Shown: positions 45,582-56,118 of the stretch, in pieces | Numbering within the stretch: the first letter of the stretch is position 1 | Layout: each line of letters opens with the position of its first letter | Assembly: GCF_023094165.1 (NCBI RefSeq) | Contig: NZ_JALMDK010000001.1 | Coordinates: 558,001-622,000 of the forward strand | Direction: 5' to 3' | Source: Crossiella sp. S99.2 | GTDB taxonomy: Bacteria; Actinomycetota; Actinomycetes; Mycobacteriales; Pseudonocardiaceae | Length of the DNA stretch: 64,000 nucleotides | Translations under genes and position numbers: made by a program | Notes under the pieces: generated by a model | Seen by the model: the letters and a program-made list of their open reading frames with translations, nothing else | Told to the model about the DNA's origin: nothing | The model's database searches: none

Positions 45582-46784
45582 TCAGCGGGCCTCGGACAGG
45601 AGGTCGGCCAGACGGGTTACGCCGGTGACCAGGTCCTCATCGCCCAGGGCGTAGGAGAGGCGGAAGTAGCCGGGGGTGCCGAAGGCCTCGCCGGGGACCA
45701 CCGCGACCTCGGCCTCCTCCAGGGCCAGTTCGGCCAGTTCCAGGCTGGTGGTGGGGCGGCGGCCGCGGATCTGTTTGCCGAGGATCTCGCGCACCGACGG
45801 GTAGGCGTAGAACGCGCCCTGCGGGGTTGGGCAGGTCACGCCGGGGATCTTGCTCAGCAGGTCCACCATCAGGCCGCGGCGGCGGTCGAATGCCGCACGC
45901 ATCCGCAGCACCGCGTCCAGCGGGCCGGACACCGCGGCCAGAGCGGCCCGCTGGGTCACGTTGGCGACGTTGGAGCACAGGTGCGACTGGAGGTTGGTCG
46001 CGGCCGTCACGACATCGCTGGGGCCCAGCAGCCAGCCGGCCCGCCAGCCGGTCATCGCGTAGGTCTTGGCCACCCCGTTGACCACCACCCAGCGATCGGC
46101 CAGCTCCGGCGCGACCACCGGCATCGAGACGTGCTCGGCGCCGCCGTAGACCAGGTGCTCGTAAATCTCGTCGGCCAGCACCCAGACGTCGTTGGCCGCC
46201 GCCCAGCGGCCGATCGCGGCCACCTGCTCCGGCGGGTAGACCGCGCCGGTGGGGTTGGACGGCGAGCAGAACAGCAGCACCTTGGTGCGCGGGGTGCGCG
46301 CGGCCTCGAGCTGCTCGACGGTGGCCAGGTAGCCGGTGGACTCGTCGGTGGGCACCACCACCGGCACACCGCCGGCCAGCGTGATCGCCTCGGGGTAGGT
46401 GGTCCAGTACGGCGCGGGCAGCAGCACCTCCTCGCCGGGGTCGAGCAGGGTGGCGAAGGCGGTGTAGACGGCCTGCTTGCCGCCGTTGGTGACCAGCACC
46501 TGACCGGGCTGGATGTCCAGGCCGGAGTCCCGGCGGGTCTTGTCCGCGATCGCCGCGCGCAGCTCGGGCAGGCCGCCCGGCGGGCTGTAGCGGTGGTTGC
46601 GGGGGTCCCGGCAGGCTGCCTCGGCCGCCGCGACGATGTGGTCGGGGGTGGGGAAGTCGGGTTCACCCGCGCCGAAGCCGATCACCGGCCGGCCCGCGGC
46701 CTGCAGGGCCTTGGCCCTGCTGTCCACGGCGAGGGTGGCGGAGGGGGCGATGCCGCCGATCCGCGCTGAGATGCGTGCGCCCAT
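45582..46784 (-). CDS. aspC: Pyridoxal-phosphate aminotransferase, AspC type (class I)
   Basis: A 400-residue fold-type I aminotransferase. The PLP lysine is K240 in [12 protein letters not shown], with SPSNPTG and LADEIYEH also conserved. Closest in character to class Ib aspartate aminotransferase. Substrate is predicted as aspartate/2-oxoglutarate; prephenate cannot be excluded. ATG at 46784 begins the family-like [20 protein letters not shown]. It is divergent from tRNA-Trp. Confidence 0.9.
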   Translation of the reverse strand: MGARISARIGGIAPSATLAVDSRAKALQAAGRPVIGFGAGEPDFPTPDHIVAAAEAACRDPRNHRYSPPGGLPELRAAIADKTRRDSGLDIQPGQVLVTNGGKQAVYTAFATLLDPGEEVLLPAPYWTTYPEAITLAGGVPVVVPTDESTGYLATVEQLEAARTPRTKVLLFCSPSNPTGAVYPPEQVAAIGRWAAANDVWVLADEIYEHLVYGGAEHVSMPVVAPELADRWVVVNGVAKTYAMTGWRAGWLLGPSDVVTAATNLQSHLCSNVANVTQRAALAAVSGPLDAVLRMRAAFDRRRGLMVDLLSKIPGVTCPTPQGAFYAYPSVREILGKQIRGRRPTTSLELAELALEEAEVAVVPGEAFGTPGYFRLSYALGDEDLVTGVTRLADLLSEAR

Positions 46785-46996
46785 GAGGGCATCGTGGCAG
46801 AGGACACCCGCCTGATCCGGCCCCATTTTCGCCGTCGACACCCCTTCCGACCACGCGGTTGGGGACTTCGGTGAGGTGTGCTCTACACTCATCGAACTGG
46901 GACGTCCGAACACCGAGCCCCACGCCCCACGTGGGGGTGGTGGAGGGCGGCCTAAATCGCGGTTGGGCAGTCTGTAAACTGAGTGCCGGATTGCGA

Positions 46997-47069
<73 letters not shown>

Positions 47070-47103
47070 CGTCAAAGTGGTCGGTCGAGCGGAGGGCGGC
47101 GGC

Positions 47104-47502
47104 GTGAGCGAAGACCGCGAGCAGGAAACGCGGCCGGAGGAAGAGAAGAAGGACTCCTCCCGCCCTGTTACCGCCGCATCGCGGCGTGAACGTCGTGCTT
47201 CCGCCCGCCCGGAGCGGACTCGTCCCGGCAAGAAGGCCGACGAGTCCGAGGCCAAGGGCACCAAGGGCCGGGCTACCCCGGCCCGGCGCACCAAGGAGCG
47301 CAAGGGCAACCCGATCAAGCGGCTCGGGCGCTTCTTCCGCGAGGTGTTCTCCGAGCTGCGCAAGGTCATCTGGCCGACGCGCAAGCAGCTGGTCACCTAC
47401 ACCGCGGTGGTCCTGGTGTTCGTCACCTTCATGGTGGCGCTGGTCACCGGACTTGACCTGGCCTTCGTGCAAGGCGTGACGTGGTTGTTCGACAACAAGT
47501 GA
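47104..47502 (+). CDS. secE: Preprotein translocase subunit SecE
   Basis: A 132-residue protein with a charged N-terminal half of about 75 residues followed by the SecE core ([20 protein letters not shown]) and one membrane helix at the C-terminus. GTG at 47104 has GGAGGGCGG upstream. It clamps SecY in the translocon. It lies 34 bp after tRNA-Trp and before nusG. Confidence 0.95.
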   Translation: MSEDREQETRPEEEKKDSSRPVTAASRRERRASARPERTRPGKKADESEAKGTKGRATPARRTKERKGNPIKRLGRFFREVFSELRKVIWPTRKQLVTYTAVVLVFVTFMVALVTGLDLAFVQGVTWLFDNK

Positions 47503-47558
47503 CGCCCGCCCGCTGGGGTCGGCGTGAGGTCGTCGGCCACACGAGCAACGTTCGATAG

Positions 47559-48377
<819 letters not shown>

Positions 48378-48444
48378 CCGCGCCGCCTCGGCAGGAGGCG
48401 CGGCGGCCGCGCCGGGGTCAGGCAAACCTCGACGTGGACATCCG

Positions 48445-48471
48445 GTGGGCACCGTGGCTCGGCGCCCACCT
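48445..48471 (+). promoter_or_regulatory. Stem-loop in the rplK leader, possible L1 autoregulatory site
   Basis: GGTGGGC (48445-48451) pairs with GCCCACC (48465-48471) about 25 nt before the rplK start. In many bacteria L1 represses the rplK-rplA mRNA at a leader structure. Only the position and pairing support the idea here. Confidence 0.3.
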
Positions 48472-48495
48472 CAACACGGCAGAAGGAAAGACGAG

Positions 48496-48930
48496 ATGCC
48501 GCCCAAGAAGAAGAAGCTGACAGCGATCATCAAGCTGCAGATCACCGCCGGTCAGGCGAACCCGGCACCGCCCGTTGGCCCCGCGCTGGGTCAGCACGGC
48601 GTCAACATCATGGAGTTCTGCAAGGCCTACAACGCCGCGACCGAGTCGCAGCGTGGCACCGTGGTGCCGGTCGAGATCTCCGTGTTCGAGGACCGTTCCT
48701 TCACCTTCGCGCTCAAGACGCCGCCGGCTGCTCGCCTGCTGCTCAAGGCCGCGGGTGTGGAGAAGGGCAGCGGCGAGCCGCACAAGACCAAGGTCGCCAA
48801 GGTGACCATGGACCAGGTGCGCGAGATCGCCCAGACCAAGATGGTCGACCTCAACGCCAACGACATCGACCAGGCCGCGAAGATCATCGCCGGTACCGCC
48901 CGCTCCATGGGCATCACCGTCGAGGGCTGA
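48496..48930 (+). CDS. rplK: 50S ribosomal protein L11
   Basis: A 144-residue L11 with the conserved N-terminal [20 protein letters not shown] segment and C-terminal rRNA-binding domain. ATG at 48496 follows AGAAGGAAAG. Operon order secE-nusG-rplK-rplA. Confidence 0.97.
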
Positions 48931-49021
48931 GTTCCGCCGTTCTTCGCATCACCTGATCACCCCGTGGGAGAGCCACGCGCTGGCTCGCTACCACAACTGA
49001 CCTGAAGAAAAGGACAGCACC

Positions 49022-49738
49022 ATGAAGCGCAGCAAGGCCTACCGCCAGGCAGCCGAGCTGGTCGACCGCGAGCGGCTGTACAGCCCGCTCGAGGCCGCCG
49101 AGCTGGCCAAGCAGACCTCCAAGGTCAAGCTGGACGCGACCGTCGAGGTCGCCATCCGCCTGGGCGTCGACCCCCGCAAGGCCGACCAGATGGTCCGCGG
49201 CACCGTGAACCTGCCGCACGGCACCGGCAAGACCGCCCGCGTCATCGTTTTCGCCGTCGGCGACAAGGCCGCTGAGGCCGAAGCCGCCGGCGCGGACGCG
49301 GTCGGCTCCGAAGACTTGATCGAGCGCATCCAGGGCGGCTGGCTCGACTTCGACGCGGCGATTGCCACCCCGGACCAGATGGCCAAGGTCGGCCGGATCG
49401 CCCGCATCCTCGGCCCGCGTGGCCTGATGCCGAACCCGAAGACCGGCACCGTCACCCCGGATGTCACCAAGGCCGTCAACGAGATCAAGGGCGGCAAGAT
49501 CAACTTCCGCGTTGACAAGCAGGCCAACCTGCACCTGGTCATCGGGAAGACCTCCTTCGACAAGGACAAGCTGGTCGAGAACTACGCGGCCGCGCTGGAC
49601 GAGGTCCTCCGGGCCAAGCCCTCGGCCGCCAAGGGCCGCTACGTCAAGAAGGTCACCTTCAGCACCACCATGGGCCCGGGTATCCCGGTCGACCCGGCCC
49701 GCACCCGCAACCTGCTGACTGACGAGGCCACTGCCTGA
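49022..49738 (+). CDS. rplA: 50S ribosomal protein L1
   Basis: A 238-residue L1, full length, with the signature region [24 protein letters not shown] precedes the ATG. The gene is followed by a clear terminator. Confidence 0.97.
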   Translation: MKRSKAYRQAAELVDRERLYSPLEAAELAKQTSKVKLDATVEVAIRLGVDPRKADQMVRGTVNLPHGTGKTARVIVFAVGDKAAEAEAAGADAVGSEDLIERIQGGWLDFDAAIATPDQMAKVGRIARILGPRGLMPNPKTGTVTPDVTKAVNEIKGGKINFRVDKQANLHLVIGKTSFDKDKLVENYAAALDEVLRAKPSAAKGRYVKKVTFSTTMGPGIPVDPARTRNLLTDEATA

Positions 49739-49755
49739 TCGGTCCGCCGGCACGA

Positions 49756-49791
49756 GAAAAGGGCGCTCTCCGCGAGGAGGGCGCCCTTTTT
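49756..49791. terminator. Hairpin terminator after rplA
   Basis: AAAAGGGCGC (49757-49766) pairs with GCGCCCTTTT (49781-49790), extended by TCC/GGA pairs around a short loop, and followed by T. It can also serve the convergent gene on the minus strand. Confidence 0.88.
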
Positions 49792-49810
49792 CGTGTGTGC
49801 GGAAGGAGGC

Positions 49811-50467
49811 TCAGCCGGTCAGGCAGTCCGCTGGCTCCTTCTCGTGCCCGGTGATCACCCAGCCACCGTCGCCCTGCTTGGTCAGGATGAACACGCCGAG
49901 CCGGTCCCCGCCGGTGACGCCGAGATCGCAGGAGCGGATCTCCGAGGTGCTGCCGCTGGTGAAGGCGGCGTTCTCGGGGAAGTCCGGGTTGGCGTAGCGG
50001 GACTTGTCGGTCACCTTCGCCGCCGCGGCCTGGGCCGCCTGCAGGCAGTCCGGCACGCCGAAGCTCTTCGCGAACGCGGCCTTGCCGGTCGCGGAGAACA
50101 CCGCGCACGCCTGCTTCGGATCACCGGCCACGTAGTGGTAGACGGTGCGCACCGCCTCCTTGGGTGAGGTCTGCTGCACGGTCTGGTCCTGCTGCCCCGC
50201 ACCGCCGCCGGCGCCACCACCACCGCGCAGCGGGCTGTCCTCGCAGCTGAAGAAGTAGAAGTAGGCGAAGATCAGCACCGCCGCGATCACGCCGTACTTG
50301 ATCAGCCGGTTGCGCCAGGTCCGCTGTTTGGGCAGGCGCTTCTCCAGGCGTTGCACGATGCGGTCCTCGACCTGTCGCAACTCCAGCTCGCGCTGGCTCG
50401 CGTCCCGCTTCTCCACCGCGCCCTGGTCCTCGAACTTTGGGTCCACCACTACCTCCTGTCCTGACAC
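49811..50467 (-). CDS. Single-pass membrane protein with extracytoplasmic domain, unknown
   Basis: A 218-residue protein. The charged N-terminus (about 1-55) is rich in Glu and Arg and may form a coiled coil. A membrane helix lies at about 57-72 (YGVIAAVLIFAYFYFF), followed by a Gly-rich linker and a C-terminal domain of about 125 residues with five cysteines (two of them in QACAVF and PDCLQ). That domain resembles lipid- or NTF2-like extracytoplasmic domains in outline only. It lies between the two ribosomal operons on the opposite strand. Confidence 0.75.
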   Translation of the reverse strand: MSGQEVVVDPKFEDQGAVEKRDASQRELELRQVEDRIVQRLEKRLPKQRTWRNRLIKYGVIAAVLIFAYFYFFSCEDSPLRGGGGAGGGAGQQDQTVQQTSPKEAVRTVYHYVAGDPKQACAVFSATGKAAFAKSFGVPDCLQAAQAAAAKVTDKSRYANPDFPENAAFTSGSTSEIRSCDLGVTGGDRLGVFILTKQGDGGWVITGHEKEPADCLTG

Positions 50468-50554
50468 ATGGTGCCGTCTCGGTCACCCGCCATGTGCGAC
50501 CGCCGGGCTGATTTGGAGCCTTGACCGGCCGTCGCGTAGTCTGTTCGCAGTTCC

Positions 50555-50740
50555 ACCAAAGACCGCTGGTCTTTCCCTGTCCGGTTCTCCGGTCAGGGAG
50601 ACGAAGGCCCCGTGACTACGAGGGCGGCCCGCGCAGGAGGACGAGGCAAGCTTCGCGCGTTTTCGCGCGTTCTCTCACGCCCCGTGCCTGTGCGCCGGGG
50701 CGTTCGTCGTCTCCGGGCCCCATTTCATCAGAGCTTGGAG
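50555..50740 (+). ncRNA. Ribosomal protein L10 leader (autoregulatory)
   Basis: The 284 bp before rplJ contain a structured GC-rich leader. AAAGACC (from about 50559) can pair with GGTCTTT, CCGG-based stems lie near 50580-50600, and a bulged stem-loop region (GAAGGCCCCGTGACTACGAG) precedes GCAGGAGGACGAGGC. This layout is that of the L10(L12)4 binding leader found before rplJ-rplL. A CGCGCGTTTTCGCGCG hairpin lies at about 50654-50670. Boundaries are approximate. Confidence 0.6.
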
Positions 50741-50751
50741 AGGAGGCGACC

Positions 50752-51318
50752 ATGGCGAAGCCCGACAAGGTTCAGGCCGTCGCCGAGATCACGGAGAAGT
50801 TCCGTGGTAGCTCGGCCACGGTTGTCACCGAGTACCGCGGGCTCTCCATGGCGCAGCTGACGGAGCTGCGTCGTGCCCTCGGTACGGGCACCACGTACAC
50901 CGTCGCGAAGAACACGCTGGTGAAGCGTGCCGCCGAGGACGCAGGCATGGCCTCGCTCACGGAGCTGCTGGTCGGCCCGACCGCGATCGCCTTCATCGAG
51001 GGTGAGCCGGTCGACGCCGCGAAGGCGCTGCGCAACTTCGCGAAGGACAACAAGGCCCTTGTCATCAAGGGTGGCTTCATGGAGGGCAAGCCGCTCTCCA
51101 TTGATGAGGTCAACCGAATCGCGGACCTCGAGTCCCGCGAGGTGCTGCTCGCCAAGCTGGCGGGCGCGATGAAGGGCAACCTGGCCAAGGCCGCCGGTCT
51201 GTTCGCCGCTCCGGCGTCGCAGGTCGCGCGTCTGGCGCAGGCCCTGGCGGACAAGCGTGCTGCGGAGGGTGGCGCCGCGGCGCCGGCCGACGCCGCCGAC
51301 GCGCCTGCCGAGAGCTGA
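50752..51318 (+). CDS. rplJ: 50S ribosomal protein L10
   Basis: A 188-residue L10 with an Ala-rich C-terminal tail that binds L7/L12 dimers. ATG at 50752 follows GAGAGGAGG. It is 60 bp before rplL. Confidence 0.97.
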   Translation: MAKPDKVQAVAEITEKFRGSSATVVTEYRGLSMAQLTELRRALGTGTTYTVAKNTLVKRAAEDAGMASLTELLVGPTAIAFIEGEPVDAAKALRNFAKDNKALVIKGGFMEGKPLSIDEVNRIADLESREVLLAKLAGAMKGNLAKAAGLFAAPASQVARLAQALADKRAAEGGAAAPADAADAPAES

Positions 51319-51378
51319 CCAAACCGAAATCCGCGTTCGCGCGATCACCGCGGCGCAATGTATGAGAGGAACGCCACC

Positions 51379-51765
51379 ATGGCGAAGCTCAGCACCGAAG
51401 AGCTGCTCGACGTCTTCAAGGAAATGACCCTGCTCGAGCTCTCCGCGTTCGTGAAGGAGTTCGAGGACACCTTCGAGGTCACCGCTGCCGCGCCGGTCGC
51501 CGTCGCCGTCGCCGGTGGCGCCGCTGCGCCGGCTGAGGCCGCCGAGGAGCAGGACGAGTTCGACGTCGTCCTCGAGTCCGCCGGTGACAAGAAGATCCAG
51601 GTCATCAAGGTCGTGCGGGAGATCGTTTCCGGCCTGGGCCTGAAGGAGGCCAAGGAGCTCGTCGAGGGCGCGCCGAAGGCCGTCCTGGAGAAGGTCGCCA
51701 AGGAGGCCGCCGAGGCCGCCAAGGAGAAGCTGGAAGCCGCCGGCGCCAAGATCTCTGTCAAGTGA
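51379..51765 (+). CDS. rplL: 50S ribosomal protein L7/L12
   Basis: A 128-residue L7/L12: N-terminal dimerisation domain, Ala-rich hinge at about 35-60 and C-terminal factor-binding domain ([25 protein letters not shown]). ATG at 51379 follows GAGAGGAA. A terminator follows. Confidence 0.97.
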   Translation: MAKLSTEELLDVFKEMTLLELSAFVKEFEDTFEVTAAAPVAVAVAGGAAAPAEAAEEQDEFDVVLESAGDKKIQVIKVVREIVSGLGLKEAKELVEGAPKAVLEKVAKEAAEAAKEKLEAAGAKISVK

Positions 51766-51808
51766 TCTGAGCGGCCTCGGCCGCTCGCGCACAGCCGCTT
51801 AGCCGCAC

Positions 51809-51848
51809 GGCGGGGCGGGTTCCCACTCGGGAGCCCGCCCCGCTGTCG
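51809..51848 (+). terminator. Hairpin terminator after rplL
   Basis: A 16-nt GC-rich arm (51809-51824) pairs with 51829-51844 with two G-T type mismatches, then GTCGTTT. It separates the ribosomal operon from the mce operon. Confidence 0.8.
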
Positions 51849-52011
51849 TTTAGCCGCACCTTTGTCCGGCCGCGTTATGCACCTGTGACCGCTAACCCAA
51901 CTGGGCAGTAACTTGCTGCGGCAACGCTCGTTGCACCAGTGTGACGCCGGTCGCTCCGGCGTCAGCTGTCCTGGGCCGACGCGGACGAGCCGCAGTGAAG
52001 CGGGAGGTGCG

Positions 52012-53136
52012 ATGGGCGTCGAGGTGGTCGTCGAAGGCCTGAGCAAGTCCTTCGGCAAGCAGACCATCTGGGGCGATGTCACGCTGACACTGCCGCAGGG
52101 CGAGATCAGTGTGCTGCTGGGTCCCTCGGGTACCGGAAAATCCGTCTTCCTCAAATCACTCGTCGGTCTGCTCCGGCCCGAACACGGCCGGGTGATGATC
52201 AACGGGGTCGACATCTGCAGCTGCTCCGAGCACAAGCTGTACGAGATCCGCAAGCTCTTCGGCGTCCTCTTCCAGGACGGCGCGCTGTTCGGCTCGATGA
52301 ACCTCTTCGACAACATCGCCTTCCCCTTGCGTGAGCACACCCGCAAGAGCGAGGCCGAGGTGCGCCGGATCGTGCTGGAGAAGATGGAGATGGTCGGTCT
52401 CATCGGCGCGGAGAAGAAGCTGCCCGGGGAGATCTCCGGCGGTATGCGCAAACGCGCCGGGCTGGCCCGCGCGCTGGTGCTGGACCCGGAGATCATCCTC
52501 TTCGACGAGCCGGACTCCGGTCTGGACCCGGTCCGGGTGGCCTACCTGAACCAGCTCATCGTCGACCTGAACGCGCAGATCGACGCCACCTTCCTGATCG
52601 TCACCCACGACATCGGCACCGCGCGCACGGTGCCGGACAACATCGGCATGCTCTTCCGCCGCGAGCTGGTCATGTTCGGCCCGCGCGAGGTGCTGCTCAC
52701 CTCCACCGAACCGGTGGTCGAGCAGTTCCTCAACGGCCGCCGCGAGGGGCCGATCGGCATGAGCGAGGAGAAGGACGCGGCCCAGGCCGCCGCCGAACTC
52801 GCCGCGCTGGCCGCCAACGGCGGCAGCACCCTGGGCGGGCCCAAGGGCGGTGGCGGCACCGGCATCGTGCCGCAGATCGAGGTCAGCCCGGGACTGCCGC
52901 TGCGGGCCGCGGTGCGCAGGCGCAAGGAGCGGGTGATGCGCATCCTGCACACCCTGCCGCCGACCGCGCAGCAGGCCATCGTGGCCAGCCTGACCCCGGA
53001 CGAGCAGGCCTACTTCGGCGTCTACGCCGGTGCGGGCGCGCCGCAGCGGATGACCCAGCCGATCGCGCCGCCCAGCCCGCAGCCGCGGGAGCCGTGGACC
53101 CCCTCGCCCTGGACCAGGCCGGGAGGCGAGGCATGA
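52012..53136 (+). CDS. mkl: Mce transporter ATPase (Mkl/MceG)
   Basis: A 374-residue ABC ATPase of the MlaF/MceG group. Walker A GPSGTGKS is at 37-44, with signature EISGGMRKRAGLARAL and Walker B ILFDEPDSGLDP. A Pro-rich C-terminal extension of about 120 residues matches mycobacterial Mkl (Rv0655), which also lies downstream of rplL. ATG at 52012 follows GGGAGG; an in-frame upstream start at 51913 is unlikely. In mycobacteria this ATPase is unlinked to the mce operons. Here it is their first gene, overlapping yrbEA. Confidence 0.93.
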   Translation: MGVEVVVEGLSKSFGKQTIWGDVTLTLPQGEISVLLGPSGTGKSVFLKSLVGLLRPEHGRVMINGVDICSCSEHKLYEIRKLFGVLFQDGALFGSMNLFDNIAFPLREHTRKSEAEVRRIVLEKMEMVGLIGAEKKLPGEISGGMRKRAGLARALVLDPEIILFDEPDSGLDPVRVAYLNQLIVDLNAQIDATFLIVTHDIGTARTVPDNIGMLFRRELVMFGPREVLLTSTEPVVEQFLNGRREGPIGMSEEKDAAQAAAELAALAANGGSTLGGPKGGGGTGIVPQIEVSPGLPLRAAVRRRKERVMRILHTLPPTAQQAIVASLTPDEQAYFGVYAGAGAPQRMTQPIAPPSPQPREPWTPSPWTRPGGEA

Positions 53137-53921
53137 CCCGCCCCGCCCCGAACTTCCCCGGCGCGGGCGCGCTCGCCGAGACCGGCCGGTTGTTCGCCCT
53201 CGGCCTGGACACCACCAGGTCGATGTTCAAGCGGCCGTTCCAGTTCCGCGAGTTCATCCAGCAGTGCTGGTTCATCGCCAGCGTCACCATCCTGCCCACC
53301 GCGCTGGTCGCGATCCCGTTCGGCGCGGTGATCGCGTTGCAGCTGGGCTCGCTGACCAGGCAGATCGGCGCCCAGTCCTTCACCGGCGCGGCCAGCGTGC
53401 TCGCGGTGATCCAGCAGGCCAGTCCGATCGTGACCGCGTTGCTGATCGCGGGCGCCGGTGGTTCGGCGATCTGCGCCGACCTCGGCTCACGCAAGATCAG
53501 GGAAGAGATCGACGCGATGGAGGTGCTGGGCGTCTCGCCGATCCAGCGCCTGGTGGTGCCGAGGGTGCTGGCCGCGATGCTGGTCGCGGTGCTGCTCAAC
53601 GGCATGGTGAGCGTGGTCGGCGTGCTCGGCGGCTACTTCTTCAACGTGGTCATGCAGGGCGGCACGCCAGGGGCCTACCTGGCCAGCTTCTCCGCGCTGG
53701 CCCAGCTACCGGACCTGTGGATCAGCGAGATCAAGGCGCTGATCTTCGGCTTCATCGCCGGCATCGTGGCCGCCTACCGCGGGCTCAACCCGGCCGGCGG
53801 ACCCAAGGGCGTCGGCGACGCGGTGAACCAGTCCGTGGTCATCACCTTCCTGCTGCTGTTCTTCGTCAACTTCGTGCTGACCACGGTGTACCTGCAGCTG
53901 GTCCCGGCGAAGGGCATGTGA
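53133..53921 (+). CDS. yrbEA: Mce transporter permease YrbEA (MlaE family)
   Basis: A 262-residue membrane permease with five or six helices. MlaE-family features are AGAGGSAICADLGSRKIREE and EIDAMEVLGVSPIQRLVVPR. It forms the inner-membrane channel with YrbEB for lipids delivered by Mce proteins. It overlaps mkl by 4 bp. Confidence 0.93.
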   Translation: MTRPAPNFPGAGALAETGRLFALGLDTTRSMFKRPFQFREFIQQCWFIASVTILPTALVAIPFGAVIALQLGSLTRQIGAQSFTGAASVLAVIQQASPIVTALLIAGAGGSAICADLGSRKIREEIDAMEVLGVSPIQRLVVPRVLAAMLVAVLLNGMVSVVGVLGGYFFNVVMQGGTPGAYLASFSALAQLPDLWISEIKALIFGFIAGIVAAYRGLNPAGGPKGVGDAVNQSVVITFLLLFFVNFVLTTVYLQLVPAKGM

Positions 53922-54760
53922 TGGCGACCGTCGGCGACAAGTTCCGCAGCGCGGCCAAGGCGCCGCTGCACGGCCTGGACGCACTCGGCGACCAGCTCTC
54001 CTTCTACCTGCGCGCGCTGGCCTGGGTGCCACGCGCGCTGCGCCGGTATATGCGGGAGACGCTGCGGCTGCTGGCCGAGGTCAGTTTCGGCAGCGGCGCG
54101 CTCGCGGTCATCGGCGGCACCATCGGCGTGATGATCGGCATGACGGTCTTCACCGGCACCGTGGTCGGTCTGCAGGGCTACGCGGCGCTGAACCAGATCG
54201 GCACCTCGGCCTTCACCGGGTTCGTCTCGGCCTACTTCAACACCCGCGAGATCGCGCCCCTGGTGGCCGGGCTCGCGTTGTCCGCCACGGTCGGCTCCGG
54301 CTTCACCGCCCAGCTCGGCGCGATGCGCATCTCCGAGGAGATCGACGCGCTGGAGGTCATGGGCGTGCCCAGCCTGCCGTACCTGGTGACGACCCGGGTC
54401 ATCGCCGGGTTCGTCGCGGTGATCCCGCTGTATGTGATCGGCCTGCTGACCTCCTACCTGGCCTCACGCACGATCACGACCGAGTTCTACGGGCAGTCGG
54501 CTGGCACCTACGACCACTACTTCAACCTGTTCCTGCCACCGGAGGACGTGCTCTGGTCCTTCGGCAAGGTGCTCGTGTTCAGCGTGGTGATCATCATGAC
54601 CCACTGCTACTACGGCTACCGGGCCAGCGGCGGACCGGCGGGTGTCGGCGTCGCGGTCGGCCGCGCGGTGCGCACCGCGATCGTCACCACGGCGCTGCTG
54701 GACTTCTTCCTCAGCCTGGCGATCTGGGGAACGACGACCACGGTGAGGATCGCTGGATGA
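53921..54760 (+). CDS. yrbEB: Mce transporter permease YrbEB (MlaE family)
   Basis: A 279-residue partner permease. It has SATVGSGFTAQLGAMRISEE and EIDALEVMGVPSLPYLVTTR at the coupling helix, which contacts the ATPase. The start ATG shares a base with the yrbEA stop (TGATG), and the 3' end overlaps mceA by 4 bp. Confidence 0.93.
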   Translation: MATVGDKFRSAAKAPLHGLDALGDQLSFYLRALAWVPRALRRYMRETLRLLAEVSFGSGALAVIGGTIGVMIGMTVFTGTVVGLQGYAALNQIGTSAFTGFVSAYFNTREIAPLVAGLALSATVGSGFTAQLGAMRISEEIDALEVMGVPSLPYLVTTRVIAGFVAVIPLYVIGLLTSYLASRTITTEFYGQSAGTYDHYFNLFLPPEDVLWSFGKVLVFSVVIIMTHCYYGYRASGGPAGVGVAVGRAVRTAIVTTALLDFFLSLAIWGTTTTVRIAG

Positions 54761-56118
54761 CCGCTCGTTCCACCCTGTCCGTGCTACGCCGCCGACTGCT
54801 CGGTGTCGTGTTCCTGGCGGTCATCGCACTGGTGCTCGGCCTGACCGTGTCGGTCTACCGCGGCGTGTTCGAGCACACCGCGGCGGTGACCCTGCGCACC
54901 GACCACATCGGCAACCAGCTGATGACCGAGTCCGACGTGAAGGTGCGCGGGCTCATCGTCGGCGAGGTCAAACGCATCTCCAGCAAGGGTGACGGGGCCG
55001 AGCTGGAACTGGCCCTGCAACCGGACAAGCTGGCGCTGATCCCCAAGGACGTCACCGCGCGGCTGCTGCCCAAGACCCTCTTCGGCGAGCGCTACGTCGC
55101 GCTGGTGCCGGGCAAGCCCGGCGGCGGGCACCTGGCCGAGGGCGATGTGATCAGCCAGGACCGCAGCAGCTCGGCCATCGAGCTGGAGCGGGTGCTGTCC
55201 AACCTGATGCCGGTGCTGCAGGCGGTGCAGCCGCAGAAACTGGCAGGCACGCTCGGCTCGATGGCCACCGCGCTGGACGGCCGCGGCGAGCAGCTCGGCG
55301 AGACGCTGACCCTGCTCAACCGGTACCTGCGCGAGCTGAACCCGGCGCTGCCGGACCTGAAGGCGGACATCTCCGCGCTGGCCGATGTCAGCGGCGTCTA
55401 CGACAAGGCCGCGCCGGACCTGCTGCAGGCCCTGGCGGAGCTGACCACCACCACGAAGACCGTGGCCGAGCAGCGCAGCAACCTGCAGACGCTCTACACC
55501 AGCGTCGGCAACACCTCGGCCGACCTCACCGGGTTCCTGGCCGCCAACCGCAACAACCTGATCCGGGTGGCCGCCGACAGCAGGCCGCTGCTGGACGTGC
55601 TGGCCAAGTACGCGCCGGAATATCCCTGCTTCCTCAAGGGGATGACCGAGCTGGCGCCGCGGCTGGACAAGGCCTTCGGCAAGGGCACCAGCACGCCGGG
55701 CCTGCGGATCACCATGGAGATCACCGCGAACCGTGGGAAGTACGTGCCGAACCAGGACGAGCCCCGCTACGCCGACAAGCGCGGACCGCGTTGTTATGAC
55801 ATCCACCCGCGGCCCGAGCCGTTCCCGCAGTACCCGCCGGACGGCCCGGTGAAGGACGGCAGCAAGCCGCCACCGGCCGCGCGCAGTGCCAACGACGGGC
55901 TGAACCCGCCGATCAACGTGCAGAACGGCGGCTATGTCGCGCCGTCGGCCGCCTCCGGGGGTGTGGCCGATCTCGGCATCGCGAACTCCCCGGCCGAACA
56001 GGACTTCCTGGCCGCGCTGATCGCCGGCCAGCTCGGGGTGGCGCCGCAGCAGGTGCCCAGCTGGGCGAGCCTGGTGCTCGGCCCGGCGCTGCGCGGGACG
56101 GAGGTGACGCTGCGATGA
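54757..56118 (+). CDS. mceA: Mce family protein A
   Basis: A 453-residue protein. An N-terminal membrane helix (about 13-32) is followed by the MlaD/Mce domain (about 40-120, FGERYVALVPG) and a long helical region that builds the periplasmic tunnel. A Pro-rich C-terminal tail of about 100 residues follows. It is the first of six Mce proteins in the operon. Confidence 0.9.
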   Translation: MTARSTLSVLRRRLLGVVFLAVIALVLGLTVSVYRGVFEHTAAVTLRTDHIGNQLMTESDVKVRGLIVGEVKRISSKGDGAELELALQPDKLALIPKDVTARLLPKTLFGERYVALVPGKPGGGHLAEGDVISQDRSSSAIELERVLSNLMPVLQAVQPQKLAGTLGSMATALDGRGEQLGETLTLLNRYLRELNPALPDLKADISALADVSGVYDKAAPDLLQALAELTTTTKTVAEQRSNLQTLYTSVGNTSADLTGFLAANRNNLIRVAADSRPLLDVLAKYAPEYPCFLKGMTELAPRLDKAFGKGTSTPGLRITMEITANRGKYVPNQDEPRYADKRGPRCYDIHPRPEPFPQYPPDGPVKDGSKPPPAARSANDGLNPPINVQNGGYVAPSAASGGVADLGIANSPAEQDFLAALIAGQLGVAPQQVPSWASLVLGPALRGTEVTLR